Positions 1 through 12,900 of a stretch of 64,000 nucleotides of DNA are shown here, piece by piece. Within the stretch, counting starts at the first letter, position 1. Every line of letters starts with the position of its first letter. The position numbers were made by a program, and so were the translations under genes. The notes beneath the pieces were generated by a model, which saw nothing but the letters and a program-made list of their open reading frames with translations, did no database searches and had not been told where the DNA came from. The stretch is taken from the NCBI RefSeq assembly GCF_001277175.1, contig NZ_CP012257.1, positions 620,001-684,000 of the forward strand, in the 5' to 3' direction. This stretch comes from Cronobacter universalis NCTC 9529 (lineage in GTDB: Bacteria > Pseudomonadota > Gammaproteobacteria > Enterobacterales > Enterobacteriaceae).

Positions 1-1
1 C

Positions 2-907
2 TACGTGGCGGCGGTGCATGTCGCCAACAACAGCCATGTGAAAAAGGGCGATCTGTTGTTTGAGCTGGATGCCGCGCCGTTTACCAACCGCGTCGAGGCG
101 GCGGACATCGCGCTGCGCCAGGCGCGGCTGACTAACGATCAGCTGGACGCGCAGATCGCCGCCGCCAGGGCGAATCTCAACACCGCCCGCCTGACGGCCC
201 GCAACGATAAAGTCACCTTTGACCGCTACCAGCGCCTGAGCACGATGCAAAACGTCTCGCAGCAGGATCTCGACAAGGTGCGTACCACCTGGCAGACCAG
301 CGAACAGGCGGTGGCGCAGCTGGAGGCGAAAATCAACGAACTGGCCATCGAGCGCGGCGAACGCGACGACAGCCGCAACGTGACGCTGGAGAAATACCGT
401 AACGCGCTACAGGACGCGCAGCTCAATCTTGGCTGGACGCAGATCCGCGCCGAAGCCGACGGCACCGTCAGCAACCTGCAATTAAGCCCCGGCTGGTTTG
501 CCGCCGCCGGTACGCCCGCGCTGGCGCTGGTGAGCGAGCACACCGATATCGTGGCCGATTTCCGTGAGAAGAGCCTGCGGCACACGCATGTGGGCACCGA
601 CGCTGCGGTGGTGTTCGACGCGCTGCCAGGCCAGGTGTTCCACGCGCACGTCACCAGCCACGACGCCGGGATACTGGCGGGCCAGCAGGCGGTGAATGGC
701 CAGCTGTCGCAGCCGGAGGAGTCGAACCGCTGGGTGCGCGACGCCCGCCGGATGCGCATTCATGTGGCGCTGGACGAGCCGTTGCCTGCCTCGCTGCCGA
801 CCGGCGCGCGCGCCACCGTGCAGCTCTATAACAGCGAAGGTCCGTTCGCCCGATTCTTCTCGGGCGTACAGATCCACCTGATAAGCCTGCTGCACTATGT
901 GTATTAA
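2..907 (+). CDS. HlyD/EmrA-family membrane fusion protein, 5' end missing
   Basis: The reading frame is open to the left edge, so the N-terminal membrane anchor and first part of the lipoyl domain lie outside the window. Visible are a biotinyl-lipoyl half motif (KKGDLLFELDAAPF), a long alpha-helical hairpin rich in Gln/Ala/Glu, the second lipoyl half (GWTQIRAEADGTVSNL) and a beta-barrel domain. This is the standard order of periplasmic adaptors that link an inner-membrane transporter to an outer-membrane channel. The next gene, a DUF2955 multi-pass protein, starts 2 bases after its stop, so the pair probably forms one exporter for small aromatic or drug-like substrates. The substrate is unknown. 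Confidence 0.85.
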   Translation, partial: YVAAVHVANNSHVKKGDLLFELDAAPFTNRVEAADIALRQARLTNDQLDAQIAAARANLNTARLTARNDKVTFDRYQRLSTMQNVSQQDLDKVRTTWQTSEQAVAQLEAKINELAIERGERDDSRNVTLEKYRNALQDAQLNLGWTQIRAEADGTVSNLQLSPGWFAAAGTPALALVSEHTDIVADFREKSLRHTHVGTDAAVVFDALPGQVFHAHVTSHDAGILAGQQAVNGQLSQPEESNRWVRDARRMRIHVALDEPLPASLPTGARATVQLYNSEGPFARFFSGVQIHLISLLHYVY

Positions 908-909
908 CC

Positions 910-1980
910 ATGTCTATTAATACACTGGTGCGGGTCTTCACCCCGCACGGCAACATCGTCTATACGGCGAATGACTTCCGCCAGACGCTGCGCATCATGG
1001 TGGCGGGCGTTATCGCGCTCAGCATTTCGAGTTTCTACAACACCAGTTACGGCGTCTTTTTTGTTATCTACCCGATCATGCTGCTGTCGCTGGTGCCGGT
1101 ATTTAATCGCCACGTCGCGAAGCAGTTTATCTTCAGCGCCGCGCTGAACTGCGTCGAAATGGTGATTATTGTCGGTTATCTGTCGCAATGGCCGGTGATT
1201 ATGACCGGCGTGGTGTTTGCGCTCTACGTCATGCGTTTTCGCTTTATGAGCAAAGGCCCGCTGTTTCTCTTCGGCTCGATGGGCGTCGTCTGCCAGAGCG
1301 TCATGCTTAATTTTATGAGCTACCCGACCAGCGACTGGCACACGCTGCTCTTTTCCAATATGGAAGCGAGCGTGATGGCCGTAGGCTTAAGCGCGCTAAT
1401 GCACTATCTGCTGCCGGATGTTGAACCGCGCAAGCCGCCGCCGCTGATTGAAAAAGACGCCGCGCGGGTGCGCCATGAATACCTGCTTTCCGGCACGGTG
1501 GCGACGCTCAATTTCGTGGTGTTTCAGATGGCGGATTTAAGCGATTCGCTCTCGGCGCTAATGGCGGGCATCCTGATCCTCTTTCCCATGCACTACCGCG
1601 GCGCGGTGTTAAGCTCGCTGTGGCGCGTGGTCGGCGTGGTGATTGGCTGTCTCTATGTGCTGCTGGTGCAGCTGGTGCTCTACGATCACAGCAGCCACAT
1701 GGTGCTGATGATGCCGCTTATCGCGCTCGGTTTCGCCTTCAGCGCCCGCCTGCACGTGATGGAAAAGGTCGGCGCGGGCGTCGGGTTCGCCAGTATCACC
1801 ACGCTCGGCATCATGTTCGGGCAGAATCTTCACCCTGACACCGATCTCGTTTTCAGCGATCTCTACCGCATCAGCTCCGTCACCGTGTCGCTGCTTATCA
1901 CGCTGACAATGGTGTTTTTAGTGCACCTGATTTTAAACCGCTTCCCCGCCACCCGTTACGTGGTGAAAAGCGAGGCTTAA
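910..1980 (+). CDS. DUF2955 family inner-membrane protein (FUSC-like exporter partner)
   Basis: A 356-residue hydrophobic protein with two membrane blocks: about five helices in residues 25-170 and about six in residues 195-345, separated by a charged linker (PRKPPPLIEKDAARVRHEY). This two-block arrangement is like aromatic-acid exporter/FUSC proteins. It begins two bases after the adaptor gene's stop and has no ribosome site of its own, which suggests translational coupling. The inferred role is the inner-membrane pump of a two-component efflux system. No substrate can be read from the sequence. Confidence 0.75.
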   Translation: MSINTLVRVFTPHGNIVYTANDFRQTLRIMVAGVIALSISSFYNTSYGVFFVIYPIMLLSLVPVFNRHVAKQFIFSAALNCVEMVIIVGYLSQWPVIMTGVVFALYVMRFRFMSKGPLFLFGSMGVVCQSVMLNFMSYPTSDWHTLLFSNMEASVMAVGLSALMHYLLPDVEPRKPPPLIEKDAARVRHEYLLSGTVATLNFVVFQMADLSDSLSALMAGILILFPMHYRGAVLSSLWRVVGVVIGCLYVLLVQLVLYDHSSHMVLMMPLIALGFAFSARLHVMEKVGAGVGFASITTLGIMFGQNLHPDTDLVFSDLYRISSVTVSLLITLTMVFLVHLILNRFPATRYVVKSEA

Positions 1981-2087
1981 GGCGTCTTGTGCAAATCTGA
2001 AAACGGCCATTTTCCGGCGCGTCGACAGGAGCGCCCGCAAGCAACGCGATACTCTCGCACACCTGGGAATGCGAAAGGAAAGGGAAG

Positions 2088-2489
2088 ATGAAACGCCTGC
2101 TTGTCGTGATGCTAACCGGTTTACTGACGGGGTGTCCGTCCGGTGCGGACAGCATATCTCTCGAAGAGCCTGCCGCGGTAATGGCGCGCGGCGATACGGT
2201 CTGTTTGCTGGTGGCGAATAAACCTGATGAGGTCATCCGCTCGGTTGAAATATACAGCGAGAAGGGAGAGTCCTTAATGGAATCGCAGTTGCCCGAGGCG
2301 AAACGCCGCGTGGCGCGCGGGCAGTGTCTACCCGATTTGGGTTTCAGTTACCGCCCCGGCAACCGCTATTCGGCGTATTACTATTTCCAGAGCCTGAAAG
2401 GCGGTCCGCGGCGCTTATTCACCGCGCATTTCGCGACGGCGGAGGCTTTTCCGTTAAAAATCAGCGCCACTTACGAGCGGGCGCAGTAA
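2088..2489 (+). CDS. Small putative lipoprotein
   Basis: 133 residues. A lipobox (LLTGC, Cys16) follows a short basic/hydrophobic signal, so export and lipidation are expected. The ATG has a strong ribosome site (GGAAAGGGAAG). The mature part is a compact beta-rich domain with few charged clusters. It resembles the small enterobacterial lipoprotein family that automatic pipelines label as putative T6SS immunity lipoproteins, but no T6SS gene is in this window, so I would not assign that role. Its last 19 bases overlap the 3' end of the convergent ascG gene. Confidence 0.7.
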   Translation: MKRLLVVMLTGLLTGCPSGADSISLEEPAAVMARGDTVCLLVANKPDEVIRSVEIYSEKGESLMESQLPEAKRRVARGQCLPDLGFSYRPGNRYSAYYYFQSLKGGPRRLFTAHFATAEAFPLKISATYERAQ

Positions 2490-3493
2490 GGCCCATTCCC
2501 CACCGAATCGCGCAGGATAAGCTCTGAGACGAACAGGTTATCGCGCGAGAGGTAGCCGCCGTCGAGCATCGCTATCAGGCGGTTTATCGTCTCGTGAACC
2601 ATGTCCGTGACGGGGTCTTTCACGCTGGCAAGCGCCGGGCTGAGAAAGGGCGCGGTGGGGCTGTTGTCAAAGCCTATCAGCGACACCTGCTGCGGCACCG
2701 GAATGCCCGCGTCCGTCAGCGCTTTCAGCGCGCCGACCGCCATATCGTCGTTGCTGGCGATAAGCCCGCTGAATGACGTGCCGCTTTCCAGCAGCGTCTT
2801 TACCGCCTGCGCGCCGCTCGCGGGCGTCCATTTGCCTTCCACAATCAGCGACGTTGCAGGCGTAATGCCGTGCTGGCGTAGCGCCTCTTTGTAGCCCGCC
2901 AGACGCTCCAGCGCGGTAGGGGAATCAGGCGATCCGGTGATGAATGCGATCTCGCGATGCCCGCGCTCCAGCAGCGCGGAGGTGGCGTTAAAGCTCGCGG
3001 TTTTATGGTCGCAGCAGACGCAGTGGCTTTGGTGTTTACGCAGCTTGCGGTTTACCACCATCACCGGCTGGCGGGTCTGGCTGATGATGTCGTCAATCTC
3101 GTCAACGCCGAGAAAGCGCGGATAGAGGATGATGGCGTCGCAACGCAAATCGAGCAGAAACTCAATCGCCTCGCGCTCTTCGCGGGCGCTGTGTTTACCG
3201 TCCACCAGAATCAACTGGCGGCCATTTTCTTCCAGCTTTTTCGCCGCGCGCGAAAGAATCTCGCTGAAGTAGCTGCCGCTGTAGAGCGTGTTGGTGACCA
3301 CCATCCCGATGCACTGGGAGGTATTGGTCGCGAGATTGCGCGCCAGCAGATTGGGCCGGTAGCCGGTCGCGTCGATGGCCTCGAACACCTGTTTGCGCGT
3401 CTCTTCGCTGACATACCCTTTGCCGGAGAGCACGCGAGACACGGTGGCCTTGGAGACGCCCGCTTTTTTGGCCACTTCCTGCATTGTCGACAT
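2471..3493 (-). CDS. ascG: LacI-family repressor of the asc operon
   Basis: 340 residues. An N-terminal LacI helix-turn-helix (MQEVAKKAGVSKATVSRVL) is followed by a hinge and a periplasmic-binding-like sugar domain. Long stretches match E. coli AscG, for example LLDLRCDAIILYPRFL, VDEIDDII and GKWTPASGA. It is divergent from ascF-ascB, which encode the PTS transporter and 6-phospho-beta-glucosidase it should control. An AACCGGTT palindrome lies in the shared intergenic region. Established for the family: AscG represses asc genes and is released by aryl-beta-glucosides such as salicin or arbutin. The gene overlaps the convergent lipoprotein gene by 19 bases at the stops. Confidence 0.93.
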   Translation of the reverse strand: MSTMQEVAKKAGVSKATVSRVLSGKGYVSEETRKQVFEAIDATGYRPNLLARNLATNTSQCIGMVVTNTLYSGSYFSEILSRAAKKLEENGRQLILVDGKHSAREEREAIEFLLDLRCDAIILYPRFLGVDEIDDIISQTRQPVMVVNRKLRKHQSHCVCCDHKTASFNATSALLERGHREIAFITGSPDSPTALERLAGYKEALRQHGITPATSLIVEGKWTPASGAQAVKTLLESGTSFSGLIASNDDMAVGALKALTDAGIPVPQQVSLIGFDNSPTAPFLSPALASVKDPVTDMVHETINRLIAMLDGGYLSRDNLFVSELILRDSVGNGPYCARS

Positions 3494-3660
3494 GTTATCC
3501 CTCCGGCTCGGCTGATGTGCCGCACATTCTACACATTTCCCGCTAAAGCGGCAGGCATGTCGCGCACGCTGACGCGCGCCTCATGGCGATCCGCATCACA
3601 GATTTTAAAGCCCGATTAAATTTCAGTTGATCTGTTTTATGACCGCAACCACTCTAATGT

Positions 3661-3673
3661 GGAACCGGTTACC
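3661..3673. promoter_or_regulatory. Probable AscG operator in ascG-ascF intergenic region
   Basis: GGAACCGGTTACC contains the perfect octamer palindrome AACCGGTT (3663-3670). LacI-family operators are palindromes centred on CG, and the AscG site I recall from E. coli has the same ACCGGT core. It lies about 140 bases before the ascF start and 170 bases before the ascG start, suited to control of one or both promoters. The rest of 3494-3804 is intergenic with no other feature I can support. Confidence 0.65.
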
Positions 3674-3804
3674 TATTACATCATCCTGTCAGCGCGACGC
3701 GGCGTTTAGCGCCGTAATGCCTGGCAAGTACCTGAATTTAAAATAATAAACACGCAGAAGCGGCTCTGGCGCCACGGCGTGTGATAACGAGAGAGTTCAC
3801 CATC

Positions 3805-6712
<2,908 letters not shown>

Positions 6713-6730
6713 TCCCCGCAATCCGCTATA

Positions 6731-6765
6731 ACGCGCGTCGCCGTTCAGGGCGGCGCGCGTCTGTT
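6731..6765 (+). terminator. Intrinsic terminator after ascB
   Basis: A 12-bp stem (6731-6742 with 6749-6760, one G-T pair) with a six-base loop is followed by CTGTTTT. It lies 19 bases after the ascB stop. Confidence 0.75.
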
Positions 6766-6938
6766 TTCGCTCCCGCACGACTTCCCGCCAACAGTGCAAA
6801 CCGCGCCGCGTTGCACAATCGCAGGGCGTTATTTCTCTGCTGATACCGGATATATCCGCCATTCCGCCCGCCGATTCCTGGCACATAACTTGCTGAATCT
6901 CTGTCCACCCGCGTTTTATCTTTCGCAGAGGACTCGTT

Positions 6939-8216
6939 ATGTCAGCCAACACCGAATTCCCGTTAAGCGAGGCGCCCGCCGCCGGGCGCAAAGGCCTGCT
7001 CTCCATTTCTATGGTGCTGTTCAGCTTTACCTTTTTCACCGGCACGATGTTTGCGGGCGGTAAGCTCGGCGTCGCGTTTCCGATTGTCGAGATGCTCTGG
7101 ATAGCCACCATCGGCAACCTGCTGCTGGCGCTGTATGCGGCGGCGCTTGCCTGGATAGCCGCCCGCAGCGGGCTGAATACCGTGCTGATGGGGCGCTTCT
7201 GTTTTGGCGAGAAGGGCAGCAAGCTCTCCGATTTCCTGCTCGGCTTCGCGGAGCTGGGCTGGTACGCGTGGGGCACCGCGACGGTCGCCATCACGCTGGT
7301 GAAACTGCTGGCGCTGCCGGAATGGCTCACCACGCCGCTGATGGTCTTCTTCGGCCTCGCGTTCTGCGTGACAGCGCTGGTGGGCTACCGCGGGCTGGAT
7401 CTGCTCTCGCGCGTTTCGGTGCCGCTGATGTTTATTCTGCTGGTGGTCTCGATGTGGATTGCGACCCGCCACGCGGGCGGCTGGCAGGCGATGCAGCGCA
7501 TTGAACCCACCGAAACCCTGGGCTGGTCGGCGGCCATCACGATGGTGTTTGGTACGTTTGCGAGCGGCGCGACCCAGGCCACCAACTGGACGCGCATGGC
7601 GCGCAGCAGCGGCACCGCCATTACCGGCAGCATGATTAGCTTTCTCATTGGCAACGGGCTGATGGTGGTCGCGGGCGCATGGTGCGCGGTGGTCTATCAG
7701 CAGGCCGATATCGTGGCGGTGATGACGTTGCAGGGGCTGTCGGTGGCGGCGGTCATCATGCTGTGTCTGAATCTGTGGACCATTCAGGGGCCGACGATTT
7801 ATAACGTTTCTGCCGCCGCGTGTCATTTACTGCGCAGCGAGCGCCGCCGCACGCTCACCGTCGCGAGCGCGGGCATCGGCATTTTGCTGGCTATCGGCGG
7901 GATGTATGAGCTGCTGATCCCGTTTCTGGTGCTGCTCGGCAGCATTATTCCGCCGGTCGGCGGCGTGATCATCGCCGACTATGTGTTTCACCGCCGCGGG
8001 CGTTACCCGGCGCTCAGCGAGGCCCGCCTGCCGCGCTTTAACTATGCCGGGCTTGCCGCTTATTCGCTTGGCGCGCTGACCGCGTATTTTTCACCGTGGG
8101 TGGCCCCGCTGGTGGGCATCGCGGTGTCGGCGGCGAGCTATCTTCTGTTTGTGCGCCTGGCGCGCGGGCGGCGCCGTGAGCCGCTTTCACCGTCTTACTC
8201 AAAGGAGCCGTTATGA
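6939..8216 (+). CDS. codB: Cytosine permease-type nucleobase transporter (NCS1)
   Basis: 425 residues with about twelve membrane segments. It starts at an ATG behind AGAGGA. The nucleobase:cation symporter-1 pattern is clear: MFAGGKLGVAFP in helix 1, LGFAELGWYAWG in helix 3, and GTFASGATQATNWTRMARS in the middle. It overlaps the deaminase gene by ATGA, so the two are translationally coupled. In E. coli CodB imports cytosine for CodA. Because the partner here may prefer 5-methylcytosine, the permease may carry that base too, but its sequence alone does not decide this. I see no PurR box in the 226 bases upstream. Confidence 0.9.
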   Translation: MSANTEFPLSEAPAAGRKGLLSISMVLFSFTFFTGTMFAGGKLGVAFPIVEMLWIATIGNLLLALYAAALAWIAARSGLNTVLMGRFCFGEKGSKLSDFLLGFAELGWYAWGTATVAITLVKLLALPEWLTTPLMVFFGLAFCVTALVGYRGLDLLSRVSVPLMFILLVVSMWIATRHAGGWQAMQRIEPTETLGWSAAITMVFGTFASGATQATNWTRMARSSGTAITGSMISFLIGNGLMVVAGAWCAVVYQQADIVAVMTLQGLSVAAVIMLCLNLWTIQGPTIYNVSAAACHLLRSERRRTLTVASAGIGILLAIGGMYELLIPFLVLLGSIIPPVGGVIIADYVFHRRGRYPALSEARLPRFNYAGLAAYSLGALTAYFSPWVAPLVGIAVSAASYLLFVRLARGRRREPLSPSYSKEPL

Positions 8217-9448
8217 ATATCGTTAATGCCCGTTTACGCCGCCGCGAAGGCTGGTTCACGCTCGTGCTGGATGGCGGGATCATTAAAGCCATTACGCCGC
8301 AGACGGCGATGCAGGCCCCCAACGAAGGCGATCTGGATGCGCAGGGCGGGCTGGTTATCCCGCCGCTGGTGGAGCCGCATATTCATCTGGACGCCACCCT
8401 GACGGCGGGCGAGCCTGAGTGGAACATGAGCGGCACGCTGTTTGAAGGCATTGAGCGCTGGGGCCAGCGCAAAGCGACCATCACCCATGAGGACACCAAA
8501 CGCCGCGCGCATGAGACCATCGGGATGCTGCGCGATCACGGCATCCAGCACGTTCGCACCCATGTGGATGTGACCGACCCGACGCTCGCCGCGCTGAAAG
8601 CGATGCTGGAAGTGAAAGAAGAGGCGCGCCATCTTATCGATCTGCAAATCGTCGCGTTCCCGCAGGAGGGCATTGAGTCCTTCCCGCAGGGGCGGGCGCT
8701 GATGGAGCGGGCCGTGGAGATGGGCGCGGATGTGGTCGGCGGCATTCCGCACTTTGAGAACACCCGCGAGCAGGGCGTCAGCTCGGTGAAATTCCTGATG
8801 GATCTGGCCGAGCGCACCGGCTGCCTCGTGGACGTGCACTGCGATGAAACCGATGACGCGCAGTCGCGCTTTCTGGAGGTGCTGGCGGAAGAGACGCGCG
8901 TGCGCGGCATGGGCGCGCGGGTGACGGCGAGCCACACGGTGGCGATGGGCTCTTACGATAACGCCTACTGCTCAAAACTGTTCCGCCTGCTCAAACGCGC
9001 TGGCTTAAGCTTTGTCTCCTGCCCGACGGAAAGCATTCATCTGCAGGGGCGTTTCGACACCTGGCCGAAGCGGCGCGGCGTGACGCGCGTGGCGGAGCTG
9101 GACCGCGCCGGGCTAAACGTCTGCTTCGGACAGGACTCGATTAAAGATCCGTGGTATCCGCTCGGCAACGGCAACATCCTGCGCGTGCTCGACGCCGGGC
9201 TGCATATCTGCCACATGATGGGCTATGAGGATCTCAAACGCAGCCTGGATCTCGTGACCGACAACAGCGCGCGGGCGATGAACCTCGGCGATAACTACGG
9301 GCTATATGAAGGGCGACCGGCGAATCTTGTGGTGCTGGATGCGCCGGATGATTACGAAGTGGTGCGCCGCCAGGCGAAGGCGCGTTATTCCGTGCGCCAC
9401 GGCAAGGTTATCCTGCGCCGCGAGCCGGAAACGCTGCGCTACGCGTAA
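8213..9448 (+). CDS. codA: CodA-family cytosine deaminase, probable 5-methylcytosine deaminase
   Basis: 411 residues, amidohydrolase superfamily. The metal and catalytic residues of E. coli CodA are all present with a constant offset of five: His56, His58, Gln151, His209, Glu212, His241 and Asp308. The residue after Asp308 is Ser309, where E. coli CodA has Asp314. Loss of Asp at that position is the published mark of CodA homologues (for example from Klebsiella) that deaminate 5-methylcytosine to thymine. The loop FGQDSIKD also differs from E. coli FGHDDVFD. It is coupled to codB by ATGA overlap, so uptake and deamination are one unit. Calling it plain codA would hide the likely substrate change. 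Confidence 0.85.
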   Translation: MNIVNARLRRREGWFTLVLDGGIIKAITPQTAMQAPNEGDLDAQGGLVIPPLVEPHIHLDATLTAGEPEWNMSGTLFEGIERWGQRKATITHEDTKRRAHETIGMLRDHGIQHVRTHVDVTDPTLAALKAMLEVKEEARHLIDLQIVAFPQEGIESFPQGRALMERAVEMGADVVGGIPHFENTREQGVSSVKFLMDLAERTGCLVDVHCDETDDAQSRFLEVLAEETRVRGMGARVTASHTVAMGSYDNAYCSKLFRLLKRAGLSFVSCPTESIHLQGRFDTWPKRRGVTRVAELDRAGLNVCFGQDSIKDPWYPLGNGNILRVLDAGLHICHMMGYEDLKRSLDLVTDNSARAMNLGDNYGLYEGRPANLVVLDAPDDYEVVRRQAKARYSVRHGKVILRREPETLRYA

Positions 9449-9478
9449 CAAGGTCGGTATTAGTCTCTTTATTTCATC

Positions 9479-9500
9479 AGCGCCTGCGGGCGCTTTTTTT
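9479..9500 (+). terminator. Intrinsic terminator after codA
   Basis: Stem AGCGCC/GGCGCT with loop TGCG is followed by seven T, about 30 bases after the deaminase stop. Confidence 0.85.
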
Positions 9501-9962
9501 ATCTCTCGCTCGCGCTATTTCCATGAATAATCGACATTCGGTTATTTTTTAATCTTTTAAGAAACATCCTAAAACGCTGAAAATGCGCCATAGGCTTTTT
9601 TAATTTTTATTTATGCATAATTGAGAAAAGCGTCGTAAATATTATGTCTGGTAGTTTTTGATGTTTATATTTTCAGGAAATAACTATTTTGCTGCTTATA
9701 GTTCACGGTTGGTAATCGGTTAATTTTACATAGGTTTCTGAAAATCGCTGAAATAAGCGAAGCGCTAAAAGCGCTTCACGTCGCGATAATGTTATGAGCG
9801 CCGTGTTTGTTTAGCGGACTAAAGCCATAAAACCGATAGAAAAATAGTATGACGCAGCTCACCTTTTTAAATTTACCCCCTCGATATCCGCACTGGCGCA
9901 AATAAATAAATTCTGCTTAACATTCATATTCGCAGCGGCCGACGAGGCCGCGCGCAATACCT
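9501..9962. other. AT-rich intergenic region upstream of the autotransporter
   Basis: About 460 bases without a convincing gene, much richer in A/T than the flanking genes. It holds a perfect inverted repeat, GAAGCGCT-AAA-AGCGCTTC, at 9759-9777, which could be a regulator site or a short hairpin. The composition fits H-NS silencing of the downstream surface protease, an inference only. Confidence 0.5.
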
Positions 9963-12900
9963 ATGACAATAAGGGCCGGCGCGTCTGGCCCCTTGCAAAC
10001 TCACAATCAATGGACGGTCTCTGGGATGATCAACAGAAGCAGAGCAGCAGAACCTGTTCAGGCGGGATATTCGCCTGTGCGGGGCGGGCGACGTATTCGC
10101 ATGAGCGCGGTGGCGATAGCATTAGGTCTGGCCGGTATCGGGCAGGCGGGGGCGAGTAATTATATTGAGCAGGGCAAAGCGGGCGATGCCGCCAGCTGGC
10201 GCAGCAGCGAATTTAATGCGGAGTGGGGCCTTGGCGCTATTCACGCCGATGAAGCCTACGCGGCGGGATATACCGGCAAAGGCATTAAGCTCGGTATTTT
10301 CGATCAGCCGGTTTATGCAAAGCACCCGGAATTCTCCGGCACCGATAAGGTCATTAACCTCGTCACCGAAGGTATTCGCGAATATACCGACCCGTATATT
10401 CCGGTGAAAAAAGGCGACCCCTTCCGCTATGACGGTACGCCGTCTGTGGATTCCGATGGCGAACTGGGCGCGCACGGCACCCACGTTGGCGGTATTGCGG
10501 CAGGCAGCCGCGACGGCGGGCCGATGCACGGCGTGGCGTTTAACGCACAGATCATCAGCGCTGAAAACGGCGACCCCGGCCCGGAAGACGGGATTATTCT
10601 CGGCAATGACGGCGCGGTGTATGAGGCGGGCTGGCATGCGCTGATGGACAGCGGCGCGCGCATTATCAACAACAGCTGGGGCATCGGCATCACCGAGAAA
10701 TTCGATCAGGGCGGGAAAGATCCGGCGTATCCGCACTTCACCGTGTCCGACGCGCAGGCGCAGTTCGATCAGATCAAACAGATCCTCGGCACCAAACCGG
10801 GCGGCGCGTATCAGGGCGCTATCGACGCGGCCCGTAGCGGCATCGTCACTATTTTCGCCGCCGGTAATGACTACAACCTTAATAACCCGGACGCGATGGC
10901 GGGACTCGCGTACTTTGTGCCGGATATCGCGCCGAACTGGCTTTCTGTCGCGAGCGTGATGAAAGATCCGGCCTCCGCCAACAGCGTGCCGTACACCATC
11001 AGTACGTTCTCCTCCCGCTGCGGCTACACCGCGAGCTTCTGCGTCTCGGCGCCGGGCAGCCGGATTTACAGCTCGGTGATTGAAGGCACCAGCCTGGAGA
11101 CGCTGACGACCGATTACGCCAACTACAGCGGCACCTCGATGGCCGCCCCGCACGTCGCGGGCAGCGTGGCGGTGCTGATGGAGCGCTTCCCGTATATGAC
11201 CGGCGAGCAGATAGCCCAGGTGCTGAAAACCACTACCGTGGATATGGGCGATCCGGGCATCGACGCGCTGTACGGCTGGGGGATGATCGATCTCAGCAAG
11301 GCGATCCACGGGCCGGGCATGTTCTACACCGTGGACGATATTCCTGAAGAATTCCGCGTGCCGGACCCGGACGGCGTGGCCTACGGCTCCTCGCAGTTTA
11401 TCGCCGATATTCCGGGCATCGGCGAAGAAGTGGAAGCGGGTACCAAACTGGCGCGCACCTGTAGCGATATTCAGTGCGCGATGGATGTCTGGTCGAACGA
11501 TATCTCCGGCCACGGCGGCCTGACCAAACAGGGCGCGGGCGCGCTGTGGCTCACCGGCGCCAGCACCTACTCCGGCCCGACGCTGGTGAATGACGGCCTG
11601 CTGGTGGTTAACGGCTCCGTCACTTCCGACGTGACCGTGCAACAGCAGGGCGTGCTGGCGGGTAACGGGACGGTCGGCTCGCTGACGGCGGCGCGCGGCG
11701 GTACGGTCGCGCCGGGCAACTCCATCGGCACGCTGAATGTGAATGGCGACGTCACGTTCCAGCCAGGCTCGCGCTACGCGGTGGAAGTGTCGCCGGACGG
11801 GCGCAGCGACGTGATTAACGCCACGGGCGCTATCGCGCTGAACGGCGGCGAAGTCGCGGTATCGCTTGAGAACAGCAGCAATCTGCTGAGCCAGGCCGAA
11901 GTGCGCAGCCTGCTCGGCCAGCAGTACAACATTCTGTCGGCGGCGGACGGCATCACTGGTCAGTTCGACAGCGTGGCGCCGGATTATCTGTTCCTCGGCA
12001 CCTCGCTGGGCTACGCGGGCGGTCAGGTGACGCTGGATGTGGCGCGTAACGACACCACGTTCGCGAGCGTCGCGGATACCGCCAACGGCCGCGCGGTCGC
12101 CGGCGCGCTGGAGACGCTCGGCGCGGGCAATCCGGTGTATGAGAGCCTGCTCTCGACCGGTTCGGCCGCACAGGCGCGTCAGGCGTTCCGTCAACTGGGC
12201 GGGCAGATCCACGCGGATATCGCCTCGGCGCAGATTAACGACAGCCGCTACCTGCGCGATACGCTGAACGAGCGTCTGCGTCAGGCGGAAGGGCTGACCA
12301 GCGTCTCGCCGGTGGCGGCCGATGACGGCGGCGCGTGGGCGAAGCTGTTAGGCGCGTGGGATCACGCCTCCGGCGATGCGAACGCCACGGGGTATCAGGC
12401 ATCGACCTACGGCGTGTTGCTGGGGCTCGATTCCGCGTATGCCGACGACTGGCGCATGGGCGTGGCGACCGGCTACACCCGCACCTCGCTTGACGGCGGC
12501 TACGGCGCGGGCGCTGACAGCGACAACTACCATCTGGCGGTCTACGGCGGCAAACAGCTGGGCGAGCTGGCGCTGCGCGCCGGTGCGGGTTATACCTGGC
12601 ACCGTTTCGACACCAGCCGTTCCGTAAGCGTTGGTACGCAGTCTGACCATAGCGACGCGAAATATAACGCCCGTACCGAGCAGTTCTTCGCCGAGGCCGG
12701 TTACCAGCTGGCCGCGGGGATGGTGAGCGTCGAGCCGTTTGCGAACGTCTCTTACGTGAACTTTGAAAACAATCGCATCAATGAGCAGGGCGGGGCCACG
12801 GCGCTGCATGGCGACAAGCAGCATACCGACGCCACGTTCTCCACGCTGGGCCTGCGTTCAGGGCTGGAGTGGGACGCCACCGCGGAAACGACCGTGGCGC

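Noticed and set aside
2088..2489. T6SS immunity lipoprotein
   Set aside because: The label would rest only on family naming; no T6SS effector or structural gene is in the window, so only a lipoprotein is claimed.
10122..12212. 696-residue minus-strand open frame
   Set aside because: Antisense to the autotransporter, which has an intact catalytic triad and barrel; the antisense protein has no recognisable domain.
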